A stretch of 64,000 nucleotides of DNA from Bacillus sp. FJAT-27225 (GTDB lineage: Bacteria > Bacillota > Bacilli > Bacillales > Cytobacillaceae): contig NZ_MAYU01000001.1 of NCBI RefSeq assembly GCF_001685025.1, positions 999,971-1,063,970 on the forward strand, written 5' to 3'. This document shows positions 1-8,811 of this stretch, one piece after another. Under the pieces are notes generated by a model. It searched no databases. It was given only the letters and a program-made list of their open reading frames with translations, and had not been told where the DNA came from. The translations under genes were made by a program, and so were the position numbers. The number at the start of each line of letters is the position of its first letter. Within the stretch, counting starts at the first letter, position 1.

Positions 1-327
1 CTCTACAAGGTCGGCAAGGATTGCATTCGTCTCTTCATCATAGACGACAGTACCCGGTGGAACCTTGACGATCATATCTTTGGCACCCCGTCCATGCTGG
101 TTTTTCGACATTCCGTGCTCACCACGGTCTGCCTTAAAATGCCGCTTATAGCGGAAATCCATCAATGTGCTGAGGCCTTCCTCTACTTCGAAGACTACAT
201 TGGCTCCCTTGCCGCCGTCGCCGCCGGCAGGTCCTCCATTTGGAACATATTTTTCACGGCGGAACGCGACCATACCATCGCCGCCGTCACCGCCTTTTAC
301 ATACACCTTCACCTGATCAACAAACAT
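1..327 (-). CDS. obg: GTPase Obg, N-terminal part (cut by window edge)
   Basis: This is the first 109 codons of the ribosome-associated GTPase Obg, which acts in 50S assembly and in stress and sporulation signalling. The protein begins [18 protein letters not shown] and continues with the glycine-rich repeats of the Obg fold ([11 protein letters not shown]); the GTPase domain lies beyond the window start. The ATG at 327 is preceded by a purine-rich stretch (GAGGATTTTG). It follows spo0B on the same strand, the conserved Bacillus order, but with a 126-nt gap in which I see no gene. Identification is secure from the Obg fold; only the end is missing. Confidence 0.95.
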   Translation of the reverse strand, partial: MFVDQVKVYVKGGDGGDGMVAFRREKYVPNGGPAGGDGGKGANVVFEVEEGLSTLMDFRYKRHFKADRGEHGMSKNQHGRGAKDMIVKVPPGTVVYDEETNAILADLVE

Positions 328-453
328 TTTTCAAAATCCTCCCGTCTGTCTAGAAAAGCAGTAGTGCCGGTTTGGTTACTGCAGGCTGTCATGATTGACT
401 TTCGCCCATTACCTTGTATCGCTTTCCTCAAAGACCAACACGGCGGGTATCCA

Positions 454-987
454 TCAGCAGAACGGCACCAATACCTCAAAGTCAAGCTCCCGATCGGAGA
501 GCTTCCCGAGGGTAATGTTTAAGCCGCTGCCTTTTTGCAGAAAGTCGCCTAGCAGCTTTGTCTCTTTTATTATTCCGCTAAAATCAAAATTGAAACTTAT
601 CCCATTCTCTGCTAAATCGATGCATATTGACAGGCTGTTCTCCTGGAACGGTTCCACAGCTTGATCAAGTGTGGAAAAGAGCCCGTCCAACCAATTTGTC
701 ATCATTTTTTCTTCAACAGACTGCACCTGATGCTCACATAGGACCTCATATTCCAGCTGAAAATGGTGTCCTTCCCAATTGGCCCTTAGCAGCTGAGAGG
801 CGAGCCCGGGTATTTTCAGATTCGAAAGCTTTGATTCCTGCTGTGTGTCAATTATGATTTTATCAATAACAGCTTTTGCACAATCAATTCGGTCCAAATC
901 AAGATTCCCTTTTATCAGCTGCAGCCTGTTGAGCCAGTCGTGGCGGGAATACCTGAGAACTTCAACAAGATCCCAATTCTTTTCCAT
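454..987 (-). CDS. spo0B: Sporulation phosphotransferase Spo0B
   Basis: Spo0B passes phosphate from Spo0F~P to Spo0A in the sporulation phosphorelay. The 177-residue protein is slightly shorter than B. subtilis Spo0B (192). It has the histidine-kinase-like dimerisation helix with the motif SRHDWLNRLQ; His16 is the expected phosphorylated residue. The rest resembles a degenerate kinase ATPase fold without nucleotide-binding boxes, as known for the family. The ATG at 987 follows AAGGAG with good spacing. It lies between rpmA and obg as in other Bacillus genomes, and an extended -10 promoter at 1023-1028 probably drives spo0B and obg. Confidence 0.95.
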   Translation of the reverse strand: MEKNWDLVEVLRYSRHDWLNRLQLIKGNLDLDRIDCAKAVIDKIIIDTQQESKLSNLKIPGLASQLLRANWEGHHFQLEYEVLCEHQVQSVEEKMMTNWLDGLFSTLDQAVEPFQENSLSICIDLAENGISFNFDFSGIIKETKLLGDFLQKGSGLNITLGKLSDRELDFEVLVPFC

Positions 988-1022
988 AAATTACTCCTTA
1001 TGCCTGATGCTCATTTGCTCAT

Positions 1023-1028
1023 AGTATA
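1023..1028 (-). promoter_or_regulatory. Extended -10 promoter for spo0B-obg
   Basis: Read on the minus strand, the sequence is TGTTATACT, an extended -10 (TG-N-TATACT), about 36 nt upstream of the spo0B start. No good -35 is visible, as is usual for extended -10 promoters. It follows the rpmA terminator, which supports a separate spo0B-obg transcript. Confidence 0.5.
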
Positions 1029-1110
1029 ACAAAAAAAGCGGATTCCGTAAGCAAATTTGGTATTATCGGAAAATTGTGGTGGATTATGTAATCAGAACAA
1101 TTCCAGGCAA

Positions 1111-1147
1111 AAAGAAAACTCCAGCCATGGAGGCTAGAGTTTTCGGT
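1111..1147 (-). terminator. Intrinsic terminator after rpmA
   Basis: A 13-bp stem with one mismatch (1114-1126 with 1132-1144) is followed on the minus strand by a T-rich stretch. It ends the rplU-prp-rpmA transcript before spo0B. Confidence 0.8.
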
Positions 1148-1156
1148 TAGTTAAAC

Positions 1157-1450
<294 letters not shown>

Positions 1451-1792
1451 TTATTCCACCTCCTGTTTTTTGAAGGTAATCCGTATGTGCTGTCCGTACT
1501 CTTCCTCAATTGTCCTCAATGAGACGAGCATGCCCTCAAGAAGAACCTGGATAGTCTTTTGCTCCTGCGCCGGAAGGTTTTCCGGAACCACACAGCGGAG
1601 CAAACCTTCACCATGTTCAAGCTCGGGTGTGACGCCTGTGATTTCGTGGATGGCATTGATTGCACCGACAGCGACAGCAGATACGCCTGCACAGACGATA
1701 TCCTTGCCCCGCTGGGCAAAAAATGCGTGTCCAGAAATCGAAAACGATTGGATTGAGCCGGTTTCGTTTCGGAAAATTAGTGCGTCTATCAT
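1451..1792 (-). CDS. prp: Ribosomal-processing cysteine protease Prp
   Basis: Prp removes the N-terminal extension of L27. The 113-residue protein carries the family signature GHAFFAQRGKDIVCAGVSA, with catalytic His22 and Cys34, spaced as in the S. aureus enzyme. It sits between rplU and rpmA, touching rpmA, so protease and substrate are made from the same mRNA. It corresponds to B. subtilis YsxB. Confidence 0.95.
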   Translation of the reverse strand: MIDALIFRNETGSIQSFSISGHAFFAQRGKDIVCAGVSAVAVGAINAIHEITGVTPELEHGEGLLRCVVPENLPAQEQKTIQVLLEGMLVSLRTIEEEYGQHIRITFKKQEVE

Positions 1793-1803
1793 CCAATCAC
1801 GCC

Positions 1804-2112
1804 TTACGCGTTGATTTTGCCGATTACAACTTTAGTGTATGGCTGTCGATGACCTTGCTTTTTACGATAGTTTTTCTTCGCTTTGTACTTGAATACTGTG
1901 ATTTTTTTCGCACGGCCCTGCTTTTCAACAGTAGCTGTAACAGTTGCGCCTTCAACAACCGGGCTGCCAACTTTCACATCTTCACCGCCAACGAAAAGAA
2001 CTTTGTCAAAAGTAACAGTTTCGCCTGCTTCTGCGTTCAGCTTCTCGATGTAGATGGCTTGGCCTTCTTCTACACGGATTTGCTTACCGCCAGTTTCGAT
2101 AATTGCGTACAT
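1804..2112 (-). CDS. rplU: 50S ribosomal protein L21
   Basis: This is the 23S rRNA-binding protein L21 of the large subunit. I start it at the ATG at 2112 ([17 protein letters not shown], 102 residues, the usual family length) because AGGAGGTG lies 7 nt upstream; an in-frame start 18 nt earlier lacks a suitable site. Motifs [11 protein letters not shown] and the C-terminal [16 protein letters not shown] are typical. It is first gene of the rplU-prp-rpmA operon and is preceded by a structured leader and a strong promoter. Confidence 0.98.
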   Translation of the reverse strand: MYAIIETGGKQIRVEEGQAIYIEKLNAEAGETVTFDKVLFVGGEDVKVGSPVVEGATVTATVEKQGRAKKITVFKYKAKKNYRKKQGHRQPYTKVVIGKINA

Positions 2113-2224
2113 GAACTTGCACCTCCTCATAGTCTAAGACTCGCCAACCCAGGCGTTTTGCACGGTGCAAAAGCTTAAGACCTGTTCTGAGCGGTTGTAG
2201 CACGGGTGCGCTACAAACATAACA
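2113..2224 (-). ncRNA. rplU 5' leader, likely L21-binding autoregulatory leader
   Basis: About 110 nt separate the rplU start codon from its promoter. The stretch has two clear hairpins: a near-perfect palindrome around TTTTGCACCGTGCAAAA (about 2156-2173) and a GTAGC/GCTAC stem (about 2197-2214). Firmicute rplU genes commonly carry an L21 leader at this place that is thought to bind L21. The assignment rests on position and stems, not on a covariance search. Confidence 0.6.
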
Positions 2225-2229
2225 TGAAA

Positions 2230-2259
2230 ATACTATCACATATACGCGTTCAGTGTCAA
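2230..2259 (-). promoter_or_regulatory. SigA promoter of the rplU operon
   Basis: On the minus strand TTGACA (2254-2259), an 18-bp spacer and TAGTAT (2230-2235) form a sigma-A promoter, with TGA before the -10 giving an extended -10. The -35 overlaps the rng stop codon. Confidence 0.8.
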
Positions 2260-3719
2260 CCTAAATTCCGGGCTTTCTCTTTCAATTCATTCATCGGACC
2301 GAACTGAAGAATTTTATAATAATGAAGCGGGGAATCCTTACCGATAAACACGATTTCCAATCCCAGCGACTGCTGGATCCGCTTCAGATGGATATCGCCT
2401 TCTCCGGCAAATACCGACTTTACCTCATGGGTCGCCTCGACGAGGACCGCCTCTTCAAGAGTGCCCCGGTATTCCCACAATTCCCGTTCAAGCCTGAACG
2501 CTACTGTTTCCGGGCTAACCACCCTGCCTGTCCCTTCACATGCAGGGCATTTCACCGTCAGTTTTTCCGCCAATGACTCTCCTACCCGCTTTCTGGTAAT
2601 CTCGAGGATCCCGAGCGACGTAAATCCTGCCACCCTCGTCCTGCGCCAATCCTTTTTCAGTTCAGCCTCCATTCTCTTCTCAACCTGTTGCCGGTCGGCT
2701 TCGGATTTCATTTCAATAAAATCGATCAAGATGGTGCCGGCAAGGTCTCGAAGCCTGATCTGATTTGCAATCTCAACCGCAGCAAGCAGGTTTGTTTTCA
2801 ATACGGTTTCCTGGAGGTTGTTTTTCCCGGAGAACTTACCGGTATTCACATCTATGGCTATCAGTGTTTCTGTTTCCTCAAAAAGCAAATAGGCGCCGTT
2901 CTCCAGCCATACAACCCTTCGGAGCAGCTTATCCAATTCCTTATCAGCCCCTTGAGAATCAAATAGATTCACTTTGCCGGAATAGTAGGAATATGTATGG
3001 CCAGGGGAATAGGTTTTCAATTTTTCAATGAGTCCAAGATCATCGGCAATCACTTCAGCTTCCTCAATTGATTCGAGAAGCTCCTGGACCTTTTCAAGGA
3101 ATTGTTCTTTATACGATAGCAGGCCAGGATTCTTTAGTGAGACAGCCTTTTGTAAAAGCTCTCCCGCTTCCTGGCGAAGGCTTCCCAGTTCAGCCAGCAG
3201 TTCTTCGTCCAGGACATTTTCGGATGAGGTCCTGAAAAGAACGCCTTCAGAATCGATTAGTGCTTCCCGCCCGAGGTTCCTGATATGTTCACGCCGTTCC
3301 GGGGAAGACATCTTTTTTGAGACAGCCACTTGCTTTCCCTGCGGCATGTATACAAGGTGTTTGCCCGGAAATTCAAGGATGCCGGTTACCTTCGCTCCTT
3401 TATTTCCAACCGGATCCTTTTCCACCTGGACAAGCAGGCGCTCACCCTGGCTGACATAGGAAGAAATGCTTTTCTTTGATTCGCCAGACTGAATGTACGA
3501 GGCTAGTGAATCACGATGGAGAAATGCGTTCTTTCCCGTCCCGATATCGACAAATGCAGCATTCATCCCTGGCAGCACCTTTGTAACAAAACCGAAAAAA
3601 ATGCTTCCTTCACTGGATTGGTTTCCCTCTCGGCTTATTTCAATCCTTAGCAATTTTCCATCTTTTATGAGAGCGGCCCGTTTTTCACGCGTGCCATAAT
3701 TTATAAGTAATCGATTCAT
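2256..3719 (-). CDS. rng: Ribonuclease E/G family protein (RNase G-like)
   Basis: This is an endoribonuclease of the RNase E/G family, involved in mRNA turnover and rRNA processing. The 487-residue protein has an N-terminal S1-type RNA-binding domain (about 35-120), the catalytic region with metal-binding Asp290 (AIDVNTGKFSGKNN) and Asp333 (ILIDFIEM), and the zinc-link motif CPACEGTGR (Cys391, Cys394). It has no long C-terminal scaffold, so RNase G-like. B. subtilis lacks this family; its presence between spoIVFB and rplU is a useful taxonomic marker. A terminator lies between spoIVFB and this gene, so it probably has its own promoter. Confidence 0.93.
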   Translation of the reverse strand: MNRLLINYGTREKRAALIKDGKLLRIEISREGNQSSEGSIFFGFVTKVLPGMNAAFVDIGTGKNAFLHRDSLASYIQSGESKKSISSYVSQGERLLVQVEKDPVGNKGAKVTGILEFPGKHLVYMPQGKQVAVSKKMSSPERREHIRNLGREALIDSEGVLFRTSSENVLDEELLAELGSLRQEAGELLQKAVSLKNPGLLSYKEQFLEKVQELLESIEEAEVIADDLGLIEKLKTYSPGHTYSYYSGKVNLFDSQGADKELDKLLRRVVWLENGAYLLFEETETLIAIDVNTGKFSGKNNLQETVLKTNLLAAVEIANQIRLRDLAGTILIDFIEMKSEADRQQVEKRMEAELKKDWRRTRVAGFTSLGILEITRKRVGESLAEKLTVKCPACEGTGRVVSPETVAFRLERELWEYRGTLEEAVLVEATHEVKSVFAGEGDIHLKRIQQSLGLEIVFIGKDSPLHYYKILQFGPMNELKEKARNLG

Positions 3720-3760
3720 GTTGAAACCCCGCTTTTTTCATTCTTTTATTATTATAACGC

Positions 3761-3797
3761 AAAAAAAGGCATTCACCATGCAAAGCCGGTGAACGCC
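3761..3797 (-). terminator. Intrinsic terminator after spoIVFB
   Basis: A 10-bp stem (3768-3777 with 3788-3797, one mismatch) is followed on the minus strand by seven Ts. It closes the spoIVFA-spoIVFB operon. Confidence 0.85.
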
Positions 3798-3807
3798 TCT
3801 TGAGCAT

Positions 3808-4677
3808 TTAATATATAAAGATTATATCACCGATTTTTCCTGAGATCCGATGCTCGGAAAAACACGCATGAAGAACTTCATTTTCATCCAGAATCGCTTT
3901 TTCGCCATTGTTGTTATCAATCAAGATTGAATGTTTGAAGCCGCGCCGAAATTTCGCAAGCACTTCTACGATCGGCTCTCCTTCATCGGCTTTTATCATC
4001 CTTAAACCAGAGAGCCCGCTGTCCTTTTTCCCATAATAACGCTCGAGCAAAAAGCGCATAAACACATAATGGCGCTGTTTCCATTCAAAAAACAGCGTGA
4101 AATAGAGAAAGCCGGCGATAATCCAGCTATTCAAATGAAGCGGGGCAATCGCCACAATTGCGAGGGTGAAGGCGATTAGAACGATGAACGAAGCAATCAG
4201 CGTCCACCGGTGTGCTTCGGGAAAAGGCTTCAATAAGGATAAGCCAAGAAAAACGAGCTTCCCTCCGTCAAGCGGCCACACCGGAAGCAGATTAAAGAAT
4301 AGAATCATTAAGTTATAGGAAATAAATAATTCATAGGCACCATCCGGTACTACTCCATACGTGTACAAGAGATATGCTGCTGCCATCATCCAAAGGTGCT
4401 GAATCGGCCCCGCCAGAATCACAATTGCTTCTTCCTTTAACGGGCGGTTCCCGTGCTCATCCATCTCCGCCACCCCGCCAAAAGGAAGGAATGATATCCG
4501 CTTGATTCGCCAAGAAAATGACGCGGCAGCCAGCGCATGGCCCATTTCATGAATGAAAATAATCAGAAGCAGCATACAAAGTTCTTGGAAGTGGGCGGTT
4601 AGGACTGCCAGGGCTGCTGCGAGCCATAACAGGGGATGGATATGGACAAGCCTCAGCAAGGAAGCGGCTTTATTCAA
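3808..4677 (-). CDS. spoIVFB: Sporulation intramembrane metalloprotease SpoIVFB
   Basis: This site-2-protease family enzyme cleaves pro-sigma-K in the outer forespore membrane during engulfed-forespore signalling. The 289-residue protein has several hydrophobic segments, the zinc motif HEMGH (His43, Glu44, His47) and the second motif NLLPVWPLDGG with Asp137. A soluble C-terminal CBS-like domain (about 225-289) follows, as in known SpoIVFB. It overlaps spoIVFA by 8 nt, so the inhibitor and protease are co-translated. Downstream is a terminator. Confidence 0.97.
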   Translation of the reverse strand: MNKAASLLRLVHIHPLLWLAAALAVLTAHFQELCMLLLIIFIHEMGHALAAASFSWRIKRISFLPFGGVAEMDEHGNRPLKEEAIVILAGPIQHLWMMAAAYLLYTYGVVPDGAYELFISYNLMILFFNLLPVWPLDGGKLVFLGLSLLKPFPEAHRWTLIASFIVLIAFTLAIVAIAPLHLNSWIIAGFLYFTLFFEWKQRHYVFMRFLLERYYGKKDSGLSGLRMIKADEGEPIVEVLAKFRRGFKHSILIDNNNGEKAILDENEVLHACFSEHRISGKIGDIIFIY

Positions 4678-5449
4678 AGGAAATCACCTGGATTGGATCA
4701 ATAAAACCTTCTTTCTTTTTGATCGCAAAATAAAATTCCCCTTTTGTTTCATCAGCACCTGGCCCAACCTGGCCAATTTCCTTAGCCTTTCCAACATGGT
4801 CATAAAGCCCGACAGAAATTTTATCAAGGTTGCCATACCATGATTCGCTCTTGTCGCCATGCTGAATCACAACGGTTTTTCCAAGCCCCTCTTTGGTTGA
4901 GGCAAATATAACGAGACCCTCGTCAATTGCTTCAACAGGTGCATCCTTTTCAGTTTCAATCATGATGCCCTGGCCGTTTTTTGCGAAATTCTCAAGGATT
5001 TTACCGGACGCCGGCAAGGCAAGGTCAGACTGAACCGGCTTTTTTTCCTTTGGGTCCGGAAGCAGGGCAAGCGGCTTCCCAAATTTATCTTCATACCACT
5101 TACTGACTGTGGCAAACTGAAAATCCTCCGTGAACCCCTTCAGGACTACCTCCTTGACCGGCTCCACCGTCGGGGACTGGCTCCGGAACATAATCGCAAT
5201 AACAAGAAACAACACGGCTGCAGCCAGTAATTTAAAGAAAAAAACTTCCTTCTTGAACAGCGGATGCCCGCCTTCGTCCGGACCGCTTTCATAGGAAATC
5301 ATTTCATTAAACCCGTATTTCTCATCTTCCTGGAGCCAGCCAGGTACCGGTGTTTTCACTGTCTTATCCGGTCTCCTGTTGCTTGTCCGGCCCCGTTCCT
5401 TCTTCCGCTTGGCAATCCGCCTGCGAATTTCCTCCTTGCTTGGTTGCAT
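4670..5449 (-). CDS. spoIVFA: Stage IV sporulation protein FA (SpoIVFB regulator)
   Basis: SpoIVFA anchors and restrains SpoIVFB together with BofA until forespore proteases cut it. The 259-residue protein has a very basic cytoplasmic N-terminus (1-35), one membrane helix (about 70-88), and an extracytoplasmic C-terminal M23/LytM-like domain. The domain has GHD-type remnants (IQHGDKSESWYGNLDKI) without a full zinc-binding set, typical of SpoIVFA. It is the first gene of a two-gene operon; the 354-nt gap upstream contains the 21-bp-phased repeat array and the minD terminator. Confidence 0.95.
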   Translation of the reverse strand: MQPSKEEIRRRIAKRKKERGRTSNRRPDKTVKTPVPGWLQEDEKYGFNEMISYESGPDEGGHPLFKKEVFFFKLLAAAVLFLVIAIMFRSQSPTVEPVKEVVLKGFTEDFQFATVSKWYEDKFGKPLALLPDPKEKKPVQSDLALPASGKILENFAKNGQGIMIETEKDAPVEAIDEGLVIFASTKEGLGKTVVIQHGDKSESWYGNLDKISVGLYDHVGKAKEIGQVGPGADETKGEFYFAIKKKEGFIDPIQVISFE

Positions 5450-5599
5450 ATCTCCACCAGCCTTTTAAACACGTTTTTGTACAAGTCTATGAAGGAGTTG
5501 TCCGGTGTATGCTACTCAATGGAGGAGAGACAGTAAAAGGTTGGGCACATTGTGGATTTCTTTTGTTCGAACTATAGTTTTAATCTTTTTATGTGTCGA

Positions 5600-5725
5600 A
5601 AGTATGGATAAGGGCGATATACTCTTCGTTCAGGGTGATAAAAGTGTGGTTGAGGGATAAAAAAAGTTCATTCAAGGTGATAAAAGTGTGGCAACGGGCG
5701 ATAAAATATTCAGCATGGCTGAAAG
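5600..5725. repeat. 21-bp-phased degenerate GATAAA repeat array
   Basis: Five degenerate units centred on GATA(A) begin at 5616, 5637, 5656, 5679 and 5700, a 21-bp period with one 2-bp deletion. The clearest unit reads CAGGGTGATAAAAGTGTGG and occurs almost unchanged twice. The rest of the 5450-5750 gap has no gene I can support. Similar 21-bp arrays occur at 34.4 kb and 47.6 kb. Confidence 0.7.
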
Positions 5726-5750
5726 AGACGTTCAGTGGCGAAATCCTTAA

Positions 5751-5789
5751 CAAAAACAAACCCTCCCGTCTACATGAACGGAAGGGTTT
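5751..5789 (-). terminator. Intrinsic terminator after minD
   Basis: A 12-bp stem with one mismatch (5758-5769 with 5778-5789) is followed on the minus strand by GTTTTTGTT. It ends the minC-minD transcript. Confidence 0.85.
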
Positions 5790-5803
5790 GCTTATCTAGC
5801 AAT

Positions 5804-6610
5804 CTATGATTTTACGCCAAAGAACCGCTTGATTTTTGAAAAAACACCATGGTTGTTGTCCTCGAGCTGCTGAAGCGGAACCGATTCGCCGAGAATCCTG
5901 CGCGCGATGTTGCGATAAGCGATTGATGCTTTGCTATTTGGATTCATTGCAATCGGCTCGCCGTAATGCGAGGCCTTGATGACTTCATCATCATCGGCGA
6001 CAATTCCAAGCAATTCAATCGACAGATGGTAGGTGATTTCCTCGACATCCATCGTTTCACCGTTTTTCATCATTTGCGGCCGGATTCGGTTGATAATCAA
6101 TTTTGGCGACTCAATGTTTTCTTCTTTTTCAAGGAGGCCAATAATCCTGTCTGCATCACGGACAGCCGACTTCTCCGGAGTGGTGACGACAACAGCCTTG
6201 TCGGCACCAGCGATGGCGTTCCTATAGCCATGCTCGATTCCGGCGGGGCAGTCGATGATAATATAATCAAAATCCTGCTTCAACTGCTCGACAAGAGTCT
6301 TTACCTGCTCTGGAGTAACAGCTGTCTTATCCTCTGTCTGAGCGGCAGGCAGCAAAAACAGAAGCCCGTCAAAGCGTTTATCTTTAACAAGCGCCTGATG
6401 CATTTTGCAGCGGCCCTGGGCCACGTCGACCAGATCATAAATGATCCTATTTTCAAGCCCCATGACAACGTCAAGATTCCTAAGGCCAATATCGGTATCA
6501 ACCAGACAGACCTTTTTCCCCTGCAGGGCCAGGGCAGTACCTAAATTAGCGGAAGTCGTCGTCTTGCCGACGCCGCCCTTCCCGGATGTAATTACGATTG
6601 CTTCCCCCAT
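5804..6610 (-). CDS. minD: Septum site-determining ATPase MinD
   Basis: MinD is a membrane-associated ParA/MinD ATPase that recruits MinC to block polar septation. The 268-residue protein begins with the deviant Walker A motif GKGGVGKT (10-17), has the IIIDCPAGIE switch region, and ends in an amphipathic membrane-targeting helix (VFSKIKRFFG). It lies 1 nt after minC, and the pair follows the mreBCD genes, the standard Bacillus cell-shape cluster. Confidence 0.98.
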   Translation of the reverse strand: MGEAIVITSGKGGVGKTTTSANLGTALALQGKKVCLVDTDIGLRNLDVVMGLENRIIYDLVDVAQGRCKMHQALVKDKRFDGLLFLLPAAQTEDKTAVTPEQVKTLVEQLKQDFDYIIIDCPAGIEHGYRNAIAGADKAVVVTTPEKSAVRDADRIIGLLEKEENIESPKLIINRIRPQMMKNGETMDVEEITYHLSIELLGIVADDDEVIKASHYGEPIAMNPNSKASIAYRNIARRILGESVPLQQLEDNNHGVFSKIKRFFGVKS

Positions 6611-6611
6611 A

Positions 6612-7313
6612 TTAACGCCCTCCTTCTAATCTAGTTAATCCAGGCCTTAAACTTGCCAATGACTGAAGCCTGCCAAGTGTAATTTCGTTCTCCTCATCTA
6701 TGTACGCGCATTCCATATCCCGCAAATTGTCATTGCCAGCCTTACCCTGCAAGGTAAGCACGTTCTGGCTGATTCTTAGCTGGGATGGCATCATCGCGGA
6801 AGCGGCAATTACTGCCTGTGTATCGCCATAACAGCCTGCGTGGGCAACCCCCTTAAGGATTCCCATGATAAAAATATTGCCCCCAGCCATGACAACCGCG
6901 CCCGGATTGACATCGCCTATCAGTACCAGGTCTCCTGGCACTTCAAGAACCTGCCCGGAACGGATCATCTTTGCCACTGTCGTAACAGCTGACTTTTCTG
7001 CCTGCTCTTTCGCTTCCTGCCTGGAAATGACTTCGGATTCAATTGTTTCAACAACAAGATGCTTTTTTCTCCTGATAAGCTCTTTCAGCTCTTCCTGCTG
7101 GCCGGCTGTTAAATAACGGTTTCCGGCATTCACCCTCACCGGGAGAAGCTGGCTGTCCCCGCTGCTATTCTTATGACTTGAAAGCTTGCTCTCCAAGTCT
7201 TTCTTTAGTTCTTCATACGAGCAAAGGTCGTCCAGGAACAGCGTGATGCCGTCTTTCGTCCCTTTAATCGTCACATGCTGCCGTTTGCTCACGCCTACTT
7301 TCACCCCGATCAT
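6612..7313 (-). CDS. minC: Septum site-determining protein MinC
   Basis: MinC inhibits FtsZ polymerisation where MinD places it. The 233-residue product has the N-terminal MinC_N domain (VTIKGTKDGITLFLDD) and the C-terminal right-handed beta-helix (GDVNPGAVVMAGGNIFIMG, AHAGCYG). The start is uncertain: the ATG at 7313 is used here, but a GTG at codon 8 (7292) follows GGGGTG at normal spacing and gives MSKRQHVTIKG, which is also plausible. It is placed directly upstream of minD and 79 nt after mreD. Confidence 0.95.
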   Translation of the reverse strand: MIGVKVGVSKRQHVTIKGTKDGITLFLDDLCSYEELKKDLESKLSSHKNSSGDSQLLPVRVNAGNRYLTAGQQEELKELIRRKKHLVVETIESEVISRQEAKEQAEKSAVTTVAKMIRSGQVLEVPGDLVLIGDVNPGAVVMAGGNIFIMGILKGVAHAGCYGDTQAVIAASAMMPSQLRISQNVLTLQGKAGNDNLRDMECAYIDEENEITLGRLQSLASLRPGLTRLEGGR

Positions 7314-7392
7314 CTAACACCCAGCCTTCCCTGGTTCTCCAGGTTACAGGCTGCCTTCTATACAATTCGACATACAGTGCCAAAAATCCTTT

Positions 7393-7908
7393 TTATAGGC
7401 CTTCATCCTGTGCCAATTTTTCAAAAAAGCGCCTTAATGGATAAAAGGCCACCGCCAGGAAAAGAAGGTTCAGGACAATGACCGGAAGAAGGCGCACTTC
7501 AGCAAAAGCCGAAAACGGCATTTCTGTAATGCCGATAAAATGATTCAATTTATAAATCACGATTTCAAGCGCCGATATGCCGGCAAGAATCGCCACAATC
7601 ACAACAAGCGCATTGGCATGGAACACCTTCATCAGCCTTGAAACAAATGCTATGGTCAATGGAAAAAGAAATAAATAGACTCCGATAATTTCAGTGTACA
7701 CCATATCAAATAAAAGCCCGAACGCAAACCCATAAATAATCGCCTGCTTTTGCTTCCCGTACACCGCAAACAGCATCAGTACCGCAATCAGAAATCTGGG
7801 GACAAGAATCCACTTATCCATGAAGGTTTCCGAAGGCAAAAGCAGGACAAAGATACTTTCGATTGTAAAGAATAGAAACAATAAAAGAGGAAGGAAGATA
7901 CGCCTCAC
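7393..7908 (-). CDS. mreD: Rod shape-determining membrane protein MreD
   Basis: MreD is a polytopic membrane protein of the elongasome that works with MreB, MreC and RodA to direct lateral wall synthesis. The 171-residue protein is almost wholly hydrophobic with 5-6 predicted helices, matching family length. It starts at a GTG that overlaps the mreC stop codon by 4 nt, so it is translationally coupled to mreC. Confidence 0.95.
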   Translation of the reverse strand: MRRIFLPLLLFLFFTIESIFVLLLPSETFMDKWILVPRFLIAVLMLFAVYGKQKQAIIYGFAFGLLFDMVYTEIIGVYLFLFPLTIAFVSRLMKVFHANALVVIVAILAGISALEIVIYKLNHFIGITEMPFSAFAEVRLLPVIVLNLLFLAVAFYPLRRFFEKLAQDEGL

Positions 7909-8786
7909 AACTCTTCCTCCTTGTCATCCACCATTTCAGAAGCCATTGGCTTGTCCATAAGCCGCTTGATTACCATAACTTCACTAATATCATAGAAGTT
8001 TGCTCCAGGCTTCACATAGGCAATCTGATTCAGCCCGTACTGATCCGGCTCGACATCCTCGATTTTCCCTACCAGAAGCCCTTTAGGAAACACACCGCCT
8101 AACCCGGATGTCACGACAGTCTGGCCCTTTTTCACTTTAACATCATGAGGAATCTTTTTTACCTGAAGAAGCTTTCTTTCCTCATCGTAGCCTTCAACGA
8201 AACCGTAGATAGCCTCGTCACCCTGGGTAACGACCGATATCCGGTTTTTTGGATCCATCGCGCTCAACAGCTGGACGGTTGACGAGAAGTCATTGACACT
8301 TTTAACCTTTCCAATCAATCCTTCAGCAGTGGTCACGGCCATATTCTTTTCGATGCCGTCAGAAGATCCTTTATTAATGATAATCAGTTCATTCCAGCGG
8401 TCAGGATTTCGGCCGATAATGGTGGCCTGAATGATATCCGACTTGCTGAGAGATTCGGTTTTATCGAGGGTTTTCCGGAGCTCTTCATTCTCTTTTTTTA
8501 ATTGATAGACTTCGGATTCTAGCCGGGCAACATCTACTACTCTAGATTTAAGCTTTTTATTTTCATTGTATGTATCCTGAAGGTCTGAGACATTTTCAAA
8601 AAAGTCCGCAACGTACTGGACCGGTGTTGAGACAAGCGACTGAAGCCAGCCGGAGGAGTCCTTGACGAACTGCTCCGGCCACGTCAGCCTGTCGCGCTCC
8701 CTTAATGAAAATCCAATCAATGCTACCAGGATAATAACCGTTACAAGCAAAATAATGAGGCGTTTGTTAAAAAAAGATTGTGGCAT
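7905..8786 (-). CDS. mreC: Cell shape-determining protein MreC
   Basis: MreC links cytoplasmic MreB to the extracellular wall synthases. The 293-residue protein has one N-terminal membrane helix (about 9-27), a coiled coil (about 65-115) and the two-barrel MreC domain (IIGRNPDRWNELIIINKGSSDGI, then TSGLGGVFPKGLLVGKI). It is 25 nt downstream of mreB and overlaps mreD. Confidence 0.97.
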   Translation of the reverse strand: MPQSFFNKRLIILLVTVIILVALIGFSLRERDRLTWPEQFVKDSSGWLQSLVSTPVQYVADFFENVSDLQDTYNENKKLKSRVVDVARLESEVYQLKKENEELRKTLDKTESLSKSDIIQATIIGRNPDRWNELIIINKGSSDGIEKNMAVTTAEGLIGKVKSVNDFSSTVQLLSAMDPKNRISVVTQGDEAIYGFVEGYDEERKLLQVKKIPHDVKVKKGQTVVTSGLGGVFPKGLLVGKIEDVEPDQYGLNQIAYVKPGANFYDISEVMVIKRLMDKPMASEMVDDKEEEL

Positions 8787-8811
8787 TAGTTACACCTCGT
8801 TTTTAATTCCA